From contig JALNVO010000183.1 of assembly GCA_023231365.1 (NCBI GenBank), positions 1-5,608 of the forward strand: DNA of 5,608 nt, read 5' to 3'. Position numbers and translations under genes: made by a program. This document shows, one piece after another, positions 1 through 5,531 of the stretch (position 1 is the stretch's first letter; each line of letters starts with the position of its first letter). Below the pieces are notes generated by a model. That model searched no databases. It was given only the letters and a program-made list of their open reading frames with translations, and was not told the origin of the DNA. Source of the stretch: Fibrobacteraceae bacterium (GTDB lineage Bacteria; Fibrobacterota; Fibrobacteria; Fibrobacterales; Fibrobacteraceae).

Positions 1-317
1 GGAGTCTTGGAGTTCGCGAGAGCGTATAAAGTATCAGAGCCTTCTAAAAAGAACGCGCCATCAATGATGGGGACATTCGTCCTGGGGTACGCCCAAAGAA
101 GCACGCGGAATCCGGAATCCAAAGGAGATCCCCACTTGGCAATTTCATAATCCTTGGAAAGTGCCAACGCAGAAAAGTTTTCTCCTGAACGGGATATATT
201 GACACGGCAATGTTCCTCGTAATAATTGAGGAATTCCTCCCGCGGAAGTTCCTTGCTACAGCCGATAAATGCGGCAGCAACGCTAAAAGCGACAAAAGCT
301 CCCCGAGCGAAATTCAC
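1..317 (-). CDS. Putative lipoprotein, N-terminal part only (runs off left edge)
   Basis: A reading frame opens at a GTG (317-315) and stays open for 105 codons to the window edge, so only the N-terminus is seen. The start shares four bases with the stop of the upstream OmpH-like gene (GTGA), a classic coupled junction, and a purine stretch GAGAG (324-328) lies six bases before it. The product begins with a short basic N-region (Arg5), a hydrophobic stretch (about residues 7-19) and a lipobox-like FIGC with Cys20, followed by SKEL. This fits a signal-peptidase-II lipoprotein; Phe at -3 is slightly off consensus. Serine after the cysteine would suggest outer-membrane sorting under the enterobacterial rule, which may not hold here. 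The visible mature part (about residues 25-105) contains no motif I recognise. It is the third gene of the leftward operon, so it is probably co-expressed with the two OmpH-like proteins. An overlapping 83-codon ATG frame (295-44) lacks these features and is judged a shadow. Confidence 0.72.
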   Translation of the reverse strand, partial: MNFARGAFVAFSVAAAFIGCSKELPREEFLNYYEEHCRVNISRSGENFSALALSKDYEIAKWGSPLDSGFRVLLWAYPRTNVPIIDGAFFLEGSDTLYALANSKT

Positions 318-853
318 CGGAATCTCTCATTTAAATAGCGTGAAAATTCATCGGTCAGATCAGCTGCAGAACCTTCGCCATACACGATGCTCCCGTTGCT
401 CGAAGCAAAGACAACATCCAAGCCTTTATCTTGGGCGAAGTCAGCCATTGCCGCATTGATCTTCTGATAGACAATCTGCAATTTTTCCGTGCGGAGCGAT
501 GCGAGTTTGTTCGCGGATGCCTGTTCAAAGCGGCCAAGCTCTTCTATGCGCCGCGTTTCTTCCTCTTTCATCGCCTTCTTTTGCGGGATCGAAGCCTGTT
601 CATATTTGGCGTTCATCCGGATCTCGAAGGCTTTCAAGGAATCCTCTATCTGCTGGTGGCTCGCATTCCATTTCTTTTCTTCCACCTTAATTTCTTCCAA
701 AGCCCGCTGGGACTCAATAAAAGAATTGAGCATCTTTTCCGTATTCACATACCCGTAACGGACTCTTGTATGTTCCGAATATCCCAAAAAGCAGAGCCCC
801 GCCACAGAAAGAACGAGGGAAAGCAACGCGAAAATTCGCAAAATTTTACTCAT
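314..853 (-). CDS. OmpH/Skp-family periplasmic protein (paralogue 2)
   Basis: This 179-residue protein resembles the OmpH/Skp family, periplasmic coiled-coil chaperones that hold unfolded outer-membrane proteins. A hydrophobic N-terminal segment (about residues 5-24) serves as signal peptide or membrane anchor; no clean signal-peptidase I site or lipobox is obvious. The family start motif YVNTEKML is at about 35-42. A long charged, Glu/Lys-rich, helix-forming middle follows (about 48-140, with EEIKVEEKK and KKAMKEEETRR). The typical C-terminal strand region is present, with GLDVVFASSN at about 144-153 and VYGEGSAADLTDEF at about 157-170. Length is near the usual 160-190. Its ATG lies inside the end of the preceding gene (8-base overlap, ATGAGTAA) and has a good Shine-Dalgarno GGAG (861-864) seven bases upstream. 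Its own TGA overlaps the GTG of the downstream lipoprotein gene. Family membership is well supported; the chaperone role and clients are inferred. I do not assign a symbol because it is one of two divergent copies. Confidence 0.88.
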   Translation of the reverse strand: MSKILRIFALLSLVLSVAGLCFLGYSEHTRVRYGYVNTEKMLNSFIESQRALEEIKVEEKKWNASHQQIEDSLKAFEIRMNAKYEQASIPQKKAMKEEETRRIEELGRFEQASANKLASLRTEKLQIVYQKINAAMADFAQDKGLDVVFASSNGSIVYGEGSAADLTDEFSRYLNERFR

Positions 854-1352
854 TTAAATGCTCCATATATTGCAAGAAAGCTTCCGTCTTATCCGCCTTT
901 TTCCCGGAACCCAAGACGACCGTATTATTAGAAGAACCGAAAAGCACGGGAATGCCATCCTTTTTTGAAAAAAAAACCGCAGTAGAATTGAAGGAATCCA
1001 GGGCTTCCGCCACCTCAGCCTGCGCAAAACGACTCGTGGAATCCAGAAGCTTGTGGCGGTATACGTTGCTCTCCAAATTCAAAAGAGAAAGAAGCTCTTC
1101 GCCCTTAGCCCTATGCTCGGAAACCGTATCCATAAGGTGCGCAAGAGAATCATCGAAAGTCTTCATCTTCACCTTTATCGCCTGATCTCTCATCTCCACC
1201 ATTTTATTCGCATCCAGCAATGGTTGATAGGACTGAAGACAGCGCTCCGTATCTATAAAATAGGGACCTTTCTGCGACAAAAACGCAGAATATGCCGCCG
1301 CAAAGCAAAATAGCAGAGAAAACGCCAAAGAAAAGCCAATTAGTTTTCGCAT
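846..1352 (-). CDS. OmpH/Skp-like periplasmic protein (paralogue 1)
   Basis: First gene of the leftward operon, 168 residues from the chosen start. The N-terminus is MRKL followed by a hydrophobic stretch of about 18 residues (LIGFSLAFSLLFCFAAAY), then a short strand with FIDTERCL that matches the OmpH 'xVNTEK' start region. The middle is helical and charged. The C-terminus GIPVLFGSSNNTVVLGSG, with TEAFLQYMEHLNE at the end, aligns with GLDVVFASSN, VYGEGS and DEFSRYLNE of the downstream gene, so the two are diverged tandem paralogues. It may be secreted or anchored by the uncleaved N-terminal helix; YSA could be a cleavage site. I chose the ATG at 1352 because GAGAG lies four bases before it; an in-frame ATG at 1367 adds MDERF but has no well-placed ribosome site. 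It overlaps the next gene by 8 bases. The coding strand holds a T9 run followed by a dnaX-type A AAA AAG heptamer (976-960). OmpH-like membership is somewhat less certain than for its partner. Confidence 0.8.
   Translation of the reverse strand: MRKLIGFSLAFSLLFCFAAAYSAFLSQKGPYFIDTERCLQSYQPLLDANKMVEMRDQAIKVKMKTFDDSLAHLMDTVSEHRAKGEELLSLLNLESNVYRHKLLDSTSRFAQAEVAEALDSFNSTAVFFSKKDGIPVLFGSSNNTVVLGSGKKADKTEAFLQYMEHLNE
861..864 (-). promoter_or_regulatory. Shine-Dalgarno of OmpH-like paralogue 2
   Basis: GGAG lies seven bases upstream of the ATG at 853, within the last codons of the preceding gene. It supports this ATG as the true start and allows reinitiation by ribosomes finishing the upstream gene. 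Confidence 0.6.
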
Positions 1353-1356
1353 AAAT

Positions 1357-1361
1357 CTCTC
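1357..1361 (-). promoter_or_regulatory. Ribosome binding site deciding the start of OmpH-like paralogue 1
   Basis: The purine stretch GAGAG ends four bases before the ATG at 1352, while the upstream in-frame ATG at 1367 is preceded by T-rich sequence (ATTTTTGG). This favours the internal start. The same ATGAGAG string stands before the lipoprotein GTG at 317 and the possible secretin start at 3603. The match to the canonical GGAGG is partial. Confidence 0.45.
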
Positions 1362-1392
1362 ATCCAAAAATTTCCATAAAAAATCTATACCC

Positions 1393-1400
1393 CAAAATAG
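1393..1400 (-). promoter_or_regulatory. Candidate leftward promoter element
   Basis: Read on the minus strand this is CTATTTTG, about 40 bases before the start at 1352, with TATAGAT just downstream of it. It resembles the plus-strand element CTAATTTTG at 1514-1522. No TTGACA-like -35 is seen; that position would fall inside the 16-bp palindrome. The call rests on the motif resemblance and its place in the divergent gap, so confidence is low. Confidence 0.25.
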
Positions 1401-1403
1401 TTA

Positions 1404-1439
1404 AAATTATTTAAATGGATCAGTCCATTTAAATAATTT
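1404..1439. promoter_or_regulatory. Perfect 16-bp inverted repeat in the divergent promoter region (candidate operator)
   Basis: Arms 1404-1419 and 1424-1439 are exact reverse complements, separated by TCAG. Each arm contains ATTTAAATGGA or its complement. It lies between two divergent operons, 51 bases from the leftward start (1352) and 107 bases from the rightward start (1547). It is therefore upstream of both, and a terminator role is unlikely. The best reading is a binding site for a dimeric regulator or an architectural protein acting on one or both operons. No regulator gene is in the window to pair it with. The structure is directly seen; its function is inferred. Confidence 0.6.
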
Positions 1440-1462
1440 AGCAATCAGTAGTATACAATACA

Positions 1463-1477
1463 GATAGAGGATCTATC
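1463..1477. repeat. Short inverted repeat, 6-bp arms with GGA spacer
   Basis: GATAGA (1463-1468) and TCTATC (1472-1477) are perfect complements around GGA. It sits upstream of the rightward lipoprotein gene and could be a small operator half-site pair. It could equally be chance, since a 6-bp arm is short in A/T-rich DNA. Confidence 0.3.
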
Positions 1478-1513
1478 CATAAAACAAAACGTTTCCTTTC
1501 CCAAAAATTCTTT

Positions 1514-1522
1514 CTAATTTTG
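1514..1522 (+). promoter_or_regulatory. Candidate rightward promoter element
   Basis: CTAATTTTG contains TAATTTTG, which fits the TAnnTTTG -7 consensus known from Bacteroidota. It lies 24 bases before the ATG at 1547, which would give a very short leader. No matching upstream TTTG element at the expected distance is clear. An alternative is TACAAT at 1454-1459, five of six matches to TATAAT but without a good -35. Either could be the real promoter. Confidence 0.25.
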
Positions 1523-1535
1523 AATTAATTTCTAC

Positions 1536-1539
1536 AGGA
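1536..1539 (+). promoter_or_regulatory. Shine-Dalgarno of the rightward lipoprotein gene
   Basis: AGGA sits seven bases before the ATG at 1547, supporting that start. The start is further supported because the hydrophobic signal peptide begins right after it. Confidence 0.6.
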
Positions 1540-1546
1540 CGACGCA

Positions 1547-2209
1547 ATGCATAAAATATTCTACCTGATTCTCGGAGCTGTACTTCTCTTTTCCGCCTGT
1601 ATCCAAGATGCCGATGAAGACAACGTTCCCGTCCGCTATACGGTACTTGTGCGCGACGGTCGCACGGGAGAAGCCGTTTCCGGAGCTTCCGTGGAACTCA
1701 CGGGAGAAGATACCGTCTCGCGCACGCTTTCCACAAACAACAACGGCAAAGTAGTATTCCCCGCTATAAAAAGCTATGTGAACCAAGTTATCGTCTCCAA
1801 AAGCGGCTACGTGCCAACCGATACGGTAGATGTCATTTCATCCGTGGATTCGACAACATCTGTTCTTTTGCGCACTCTGAATCTAGTTCTACTTCCCAAG
1901 GGCTATTCCAGCTCCGATACCGGAAAAATCTACTCCTACACAGTGACTATCCTCGACAAAAATACAATGTCGGGAATTTCGGGAGCCTCCGTCTCCGTCA
2001 CATCGGGATCCACCGAATTTTCCGCAGTCAAAACCAGTTCTAGCGGACGCGCCGTCCTAGACAGCCTTCCTTCCAAGCAGAATTTGTTCAGCATTTCGGC
2101 ATCGGGCTACATTCCCATAGATACGCTTGTCATTGCAGATACGACCTCCAACGATCACTACATCCTCCAAACACTGAAAGTCCTGCTTTCCCCGGCGGTT
2201 TCTAAGTGA
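1547..2209 (+). CDS. Lipoprotein with two tandem carboxypeptidase-regulatory/PEGA-like domains
   Basis: First gene of the rightward operon, 220 residues. Residues 1-17 form a signal peptide (Lys3, then a hydrophobic core) ending in a lipobox LFSAC with Cys18, so it should be a lipidated envelope protein. The acidic stretch QDADEDN follows. Two homologous units occupy about residues 31-116 and 131-214, offset by almost exactly 100 residues. Each starts with YTV, carries SGASV (45-49 and 145-149), has a Ser-rich centre and ends with SGY[VI]P.DT (86-93 and 186-193) and TLx(V)LL. This pattern is like the CarboxypepD_reg or PEGA beta-sandwich families, often used as surface or periplasmic binding modules; that assignment is from pattern only. 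Its stop overlaps the GTG of the ATPase gene by four bases, implying coupled synthesis with the secretion machinery. A pilotin-like role for the secretin is possible but unproven, and it is not similar to known pilotins that I can recognise. Confidence 0.85.
   Translation: MHKIFYLILGAVLLFSACIQDADEDNVPVRYTVLVRDGRTGEAVSGASVELTGEDTVSRTLSTNNNGKVVFPAIKSYVNQVIVSKSGYVPTDTVDVISSVDSTTSVLLRTLNLVLLPKGYSSSDTGKIYSYTVTILDKNTMSGISGASVSVTSGSTEFSAVKTSSSGRAVLDSLPSKQNLFSISASGYIPIDTLVIADTTSNDHYILQTLKVLLSPAVSK
1637..2188 (+). repeat. Tandem protein-level duplication within the lipoprotein gene
   Basis: Unit 1 covers about 1637-1894 and unit 2 about 1937-2188. Anchors shared at a 100-codon offset are YTV at the start, SGASV, and SGY.P.DT, with a final T-L-x-V-L-L at an offset of 99. 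Nucleotide identity is clearly decayed, so this is an old domain duplication rather than a recent DNA repeat. Confidence 0.6.
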
Positions 2210-3594
2210 ATTCCATTTTAAAATTGGAACGAGCTCCCGAAGGCCGCATACTCAGACTTATCCCCAAAGACGCCATGAGGCGATTTTCGGTGCTCCCCCT
2301 TGCTGTAAATGAAGAATCCCGCGAGCTTTCGCTCGCGATGGTCGATACTGAAGATTTCGAGCTCATCTCCGATATACAAGCCGCAACAGGACTCTTTGTA
2401 AAGCCCGCCAAAGCAACTCAGGAAAAAATCGACGAATGGATCGACGCATTCACCGAAGGTGAGGGCAGCGCGGCAACATTCAACGTACAGAACTCCTCCA
2501 AATCGCTTTCTCCGGCAACGCGCCTCGTCAACGAACTCTTGTCCGAAGCCATGCACAGCGGCGTTTCCGACATTCACTTCGAACCCGGCGAAAGGGACTT
2601 CATCGTGCGATTCCGCAAGGACGGAGTTCTCTCCATAATGCGCAAACTCCCCGTGCGCACCATTTCAGAAACGATTTCGCGCATCAAAATCATGGCAAAG
2701 ATGGACATAGCCGAGCATAGGCGCCCTCAAGACGGGAGAATCCACTTTAACGACGGAAGTCGCGAGGTCGACGTCCGCGTATCCGCCCTCCCGACGGACT
2801 ACGGTCAAAAGATGGTGCTCCGTTTGCTAGACCGGGGAACGATCATTCACGAGTTGGGTTCTCTAGGAATGCAGCCCCGCCACATAGCACTCGCAAAGAA
2901 AGAAATCCACAAGCCCTACGGAATGTTCCTCATTACCGGTCCCACGGGATCTGGCAAGACAACAACACTTTATACACTATTGCAAATGGTCCGCAGCCCG
3001 GAATTGAACATTTCGACAATTGAAGAACCCATTGAATACAAAATCCCAGGCATCATCCAGACCGCAGTAAACTCCAAAATCGGCCTCACCTTTGCAAACG
3101 TGCTCCGCACGCTTCTGCGGCAAGATCCGGACGTAATCATGGTCGGCGAAATCCGCGACAGGGAAACAGCGGAACTCGCAATACAAGCAGCACTCACAGG
3201 GCACCTCGTATTTTCCACTCTGCATACAAACGACGCTCCTTCCGCAATCGTTCGGCTTGTTGATATGGGAATAGAGCCTTTTCTCGTCGCCTCCGCGCTA
3301 AACTTCGTAATGGCCCAGCGGCTAGTGAGAAGAATCTGTCCCAAATGCGGCGGGCACGATTCCGCCAATTGCGTCCATTGCGGAGGCCTCGGATACCGCG
3401 GGCGCTTAGGTCTATATGAAATGATGCCCGTTTCGGAATCCATCCGCGAACTGATACATTCCAAAGCACCTCTCGCCGAAGTCCGCAAAAAAGCAAAAGA
3501 AGAAGGGATGACATCGCTTTTGGAAGACGGAAGAGAAAAAGTAACCCTCGGGCTTACAACCGAATCTGAAATAGCCTCCGAAGCAATGACATGA
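2206..3594 (+). CDS. gspE: GspE/PilB-family type II secretion / type IV pilus assembly ATPase
   Basis: Hexameric cytoplasmic motor that powers pseudopilus or pilus assembly. The 462-residue protein has an N-terminal T2SSE_N/MshEN-like region (about 18-80), the linker signature SDIHFEP (121-127), RPQDGRI (173-179) and an RVSALPT region (191-197). The Walker A box is GPTGSGKT (245-252), the Asp box TIEEPIEY (271-278) and the Walker B region runs from RQDPDVIMVGE to Glu315. The His box TGHLVFSTLHTNDA is at 331-344. A four-cysteine metal site has Cys378, Cys381, Cys389 and Cys392, then GYRGRLGLYE (396-405); VTLGLTTESE near the end is typical of the family. All catalytic motifs are intact. It is shorter than the common 500-570 residues, mainly in the N-terminal domain and the zinc loop. 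The start is a GTG overlapping the previous stop (GTGA), with only a weak GGCGG upstream; its end overlaps the secretin ATG (ATGA). GspE versus PilB cannot be settled without the platform and pilin genes. Confidence 0.95.
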   Translation: MNSILKLERAPEGRILRLIPKDAMRRFSVLPLAVNEESRELSLAMVDTEDFELISDIQAATGLFVKPAKATQEKIDEWIDAFTEGEGSAATFNVQNSSKSLSPATRLVNELLSEAMHSGVSDIHFEPGERDFIVRFRKDGVLSIMRKLPVRTISETISRIKIMAKMDIAEHRRPQDGRIHFNDGSREVDVRVSALPTDYGQKMVLRLLDRGTIIHELGSLGMQPRHIALAKKEIHKPYGMFLITGPTGSGKTTTLYTLLQMVRSPELNISTIEEPIEYKIPGIIQTAVNSKIGLTFANVLRTLLRQDPDVIMVGEIRDRETAELAIQAALTGHLVFSTLHTNDAPSAIVRLVDMGIEPFLVASALNFVMAQRLVRRICPKCGGHDSANCVHCGGLGYRGRLGLYEMMPVSESIRELIHSKAPLAEVRKKAKEEGMTSLLEDGREKVTLGLTTESEIASEAMT

Positions 3595-5531
3595 GAGCAA
3601 CAATGCATACAAACTTATCAGCAATCAAAATTCTAGGTACTGTCTTATTATTTGTACTGTCCTTAAGTACGTCAACTTTTGCCGAAGAACAAGAGGTCGC
3701 ACTCCCCATTCCCGATTCTCTTATTGTCAAAAACCTGAACGTTAAAAATTCAGAGATCCGCGATCTATTGCAGGGCTTCGCCGTGCAATACGGGCTAAAC
3801 CTGTTCCTAGCCCCGGATGTCAAAGGCCCCGTAACGGTAAACTTTAACAACCAGCCGCTCAAAGAAGCTCTCCGCATACTCCTCTCGAGTAACGGCTACG
3901 AATACACAGTAGACAGCGGCGTCATCAAGGTAAAAAAGATCACCCCCAAAGAACCGCCTCCGCCGAAAATTCCCGAAAAGAGATTTTTAGTGGAATGGAA
4001 GGACAACAAGCTTTCCTTGGACATTGAAGACTCTCCAATAGACAAAGTTGTACGAGAGATCGTCTCAAAGACAAACAAGAATATTGTCATCGATCCCGAC
4101 CAAAAATCCAACGTAACGTTATTTTTCAAGCAGCTTCCTTTCGACAAGGCCGTAGCACTCATTGCAGACAACGCCAATTTAGAGGCCCGTGACGAAGATG
4201 GAGTACTCGCGCTCCGCAGACCTACGTGGAATATGGGCAATAATGGAGATCCTAAAGGAAATGCGGGCAATTTCCGCGTAAGGCTCACTCAAGATTCCCT
4301 CGTAAGCGTAGACGCAATGGACGCCCCCCTATCGCAACTCATCGGAGAAGTTCTCTCCCAAGCCAAGCTCAACACAATGGTGTACGGCAAGTTAGACGGG
4401 ACAATAACCGCTCACTTCACATCCATCCCCGTGCGCGAAGCCCTAAAATATCTGTTCCGCGGAACGACCTACACCTTTTGGGAAAGAGACCACGTTTATT
4501 TCATAGGCCCGCACGAAATGCAGACATCCGACAATTCACTTTTGATACGCCTCAAACATTTGCGAGCCGAAGACGTAATAAAACTCTTGCCGACGACTCT
4601 CACCAAATCCACACAAATTCAAGTGGTAAAATCGCAAAACGCCCTTATGGCAGTAGGATCTTACGACATCCTTGATGCCATCTCGCAATATGTGGACAAA
4701 ATGGATTTGCCCGTGCCGCAAATTCTAATCGAAGTCCTCGTAGTCGATCTCGATATGGAAAAAGGACATAGCCACGGGCTGAACATGCTCTTCGGCAACG
4801 CCGCAAAAAACCAAGGCACAGAGTCGATCTACCCATCCATCGACCAAACGTTAAACACAAAACAAACCCAAAGCATCATCAATGGCATAGGTCTCGGCGA
4901 AATCATAAAAGTACCTAAAAACTTTGTCACCAAAATAACAGCCATGGAACAGGAAAAGATGCTCGACGTAAAAGCGCGTTCCCAAATAGCTACGCTCAAT
5001 GGAGAAACCGCCGTACTCACGATCGGGCAAACGCAATACTTCATGCTCACTTCTGAAGTAGATTACAACCAAGGCGAATCCGTCACGGCCAAAACAACAC
5101 AGCGATTCGAGCAGATTGAAGCCAATTCGAATATCACCGTCACTCCATACGTCACCGGTGAGGGCGAAATCACATGCGAAATTATACCCGATTTTTCTGA
5201 ACCGGAAGGCTCATTCAGTTCCACGACCATGCCCACGCTCAACAAGCGCTACGTAAAATCATCCGTGCGCCTGCGCAATGGAGAAACAATAGTCCTCGGC
5301 GGAATGGTCAAGGAATCGGAAAACGACGTGCATAAACAAGTACCCTTCTTCGGGTCCATCCCCATCATCGGATGGCTATTCAAAAATGTGGAACATGTAA
5401 AAAGCAAAAGTCAACTCCTGATATTCGTAACCCCGCACATTTACTATGGAGCCGACGCAAGCGTCGATGTCGAAGAAGAAATAGAAACGCAAGTCGATCC
5501 CAAGAAATTTAAAAAGGATAAAGGGAAATAA
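3591..5531 (+). CDS. gspD: Secretin of the GspD/PilQ family with three tandem STN/N0-like domains
   Basis: Outer-membrane ring channel, 646 residues. Residues 1-31 form a Sec signal peptide (Lys13, hydrophobic core, STFA before EEQ). Three N0/STN-like units follow at about 42-117, 132-211 and 229-308. Each runs from a short strand, through a helix with a hydrophobic 'LL/IV' pattern and a 'V.V.F...P..EAL' strand-helix, to a 'GV..[VL]' strand. They are joined by a proline linker (EPPPPKIPEK, 121-130) and a Gly/Asn-rich linker (about 213-227). An N1/secretin_N-like unit (about 315-375) begins LLIRLKHLRAEDVIKLLP. The secretin core (about 376-617) has ILIEVLVVDLD, ARSQIATLNGETAVL, GETIVLGGM and VPFFGSIPIIGWLFKN, closing with IFVTPHIYY. 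A charged tail (618-646) is acidic, then Lys-rich. There is no AMIN domain, arguing against a classic PilQ, and the N1-N2-N3 array of a classic GspD is also missing. The start overlaps the ATPase stop (ATGA); an in-frame ATG at 3603 with GAGAG five bases before is an equally plausible start. Confidence 0.94.
   Translation: MRATMHTNLSAIKILGTVLLFVLSLSTSTFAEEQEVALPIPDSLIVKNLNVKNSEIRDLLQGFAVQYGLNLFLAPDVKGPVTVNFNNQPLKEALRILLSSNGYEYTVDSGVIKVKKITPKEPPPPKIPEKRFLVEWKDNKLSLDIEDSPIDKVVREIVSKTNKNIVIDPDQKSNVTLFFKQLPFDKAVALIADNANLEARDEDGVLALRRPTWNMGNNGDPKGNAGNFRVRLTQDSLVSVDAMDAPLSQLIGEVLSQAKLNTMVYGKLDGTITAHFTSIPVREALKYLFRGTTYTFWERDHVYFIGPHEMQTSDNSLLIRLKHLRAEDVIKLLPTTLTKSTQIQVVKSQNALMAVGSYDILDAISQYVDKMDLPVPQILIEVLVVDLDMEKGHSHGLNMLFGNAAKNQGTESIYPSIDQTLNTKQTQSIINGIGLGEIIKVPKNFVTKITAMEQEKMLDVKARSQIATLNGETAVLTIGQTQYFMLTSEVDYNQGESVTAKTTQRFEQIEANSNITVTPYVTGEGEITCEIIPDFSEPEGSFSSTTMPTLNKRYVKSSVRLRNGETIVLGGMVKESENDVHKQVPFFGSIPIIGWLFKNVEHVKSKSQLLIFVTPHIYYGADASVDVEEEIETQVDPKKFKKDKGK
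3593..3597 (+). promoter_or_regulatory. Possible ribosome binding site for an alternative secretin start at 3603
   Basis: GAGAG precedes the second in-frame ATG (3603) by five bases, whereas the first ATG (3591) has no clear Shine-Dalgarno and relies on overlap with the ATPase stop. Using 3603 would shorten the signal peptide by four residues and leave it functional. Confidence 0.35.

Noticed and set aside
44..295. 83-codon minus-strand ATG frame at the left end
   Set aside because: It overlaps the GTG frame that has a lipobox, a coupled start and stays open to the window edge; it lacks all of these.
328..860. CATTTAAAT boxes at 328-336 and 851-859, matching the arms of the intergenic palindrome
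   Set aside because: Both encode the shared Leu-Asn-Glu near the C-termini of the two paralogous OmpH-like proteins, so common ancestry explains the repeated bases better than a dispersed operator.
431..931. 166-codon plus-strand open frame across the two OmpH-like genes
   Set aside because: It is antisense to two clearly related OmpH-like proteins, crosses their junction, and has no ribosome site or family motif.
1404..1439. The palindrome as a bidirectional terminator
   Set aside because: It is upstream of both flanking operons rather than downstream, the stem is A/T-rich, and no converging transcription is expected there.
1368..1546. A small gene or structured RNA gene in the divergent gap
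   Set aside because: No open frame with a ribosome site was seen, and the only strong structure is the symmetrical inverted repeat, which is better read as a DNA site.
2970..3608. 212-codon open frame on the minus strand opposite the ATPase gene
   Set aside because: It lies wholly antisense to an ATPase with intact catalytic motifs, its protein has no recognisable signature, and it arises from the codon pattern of the real gene.
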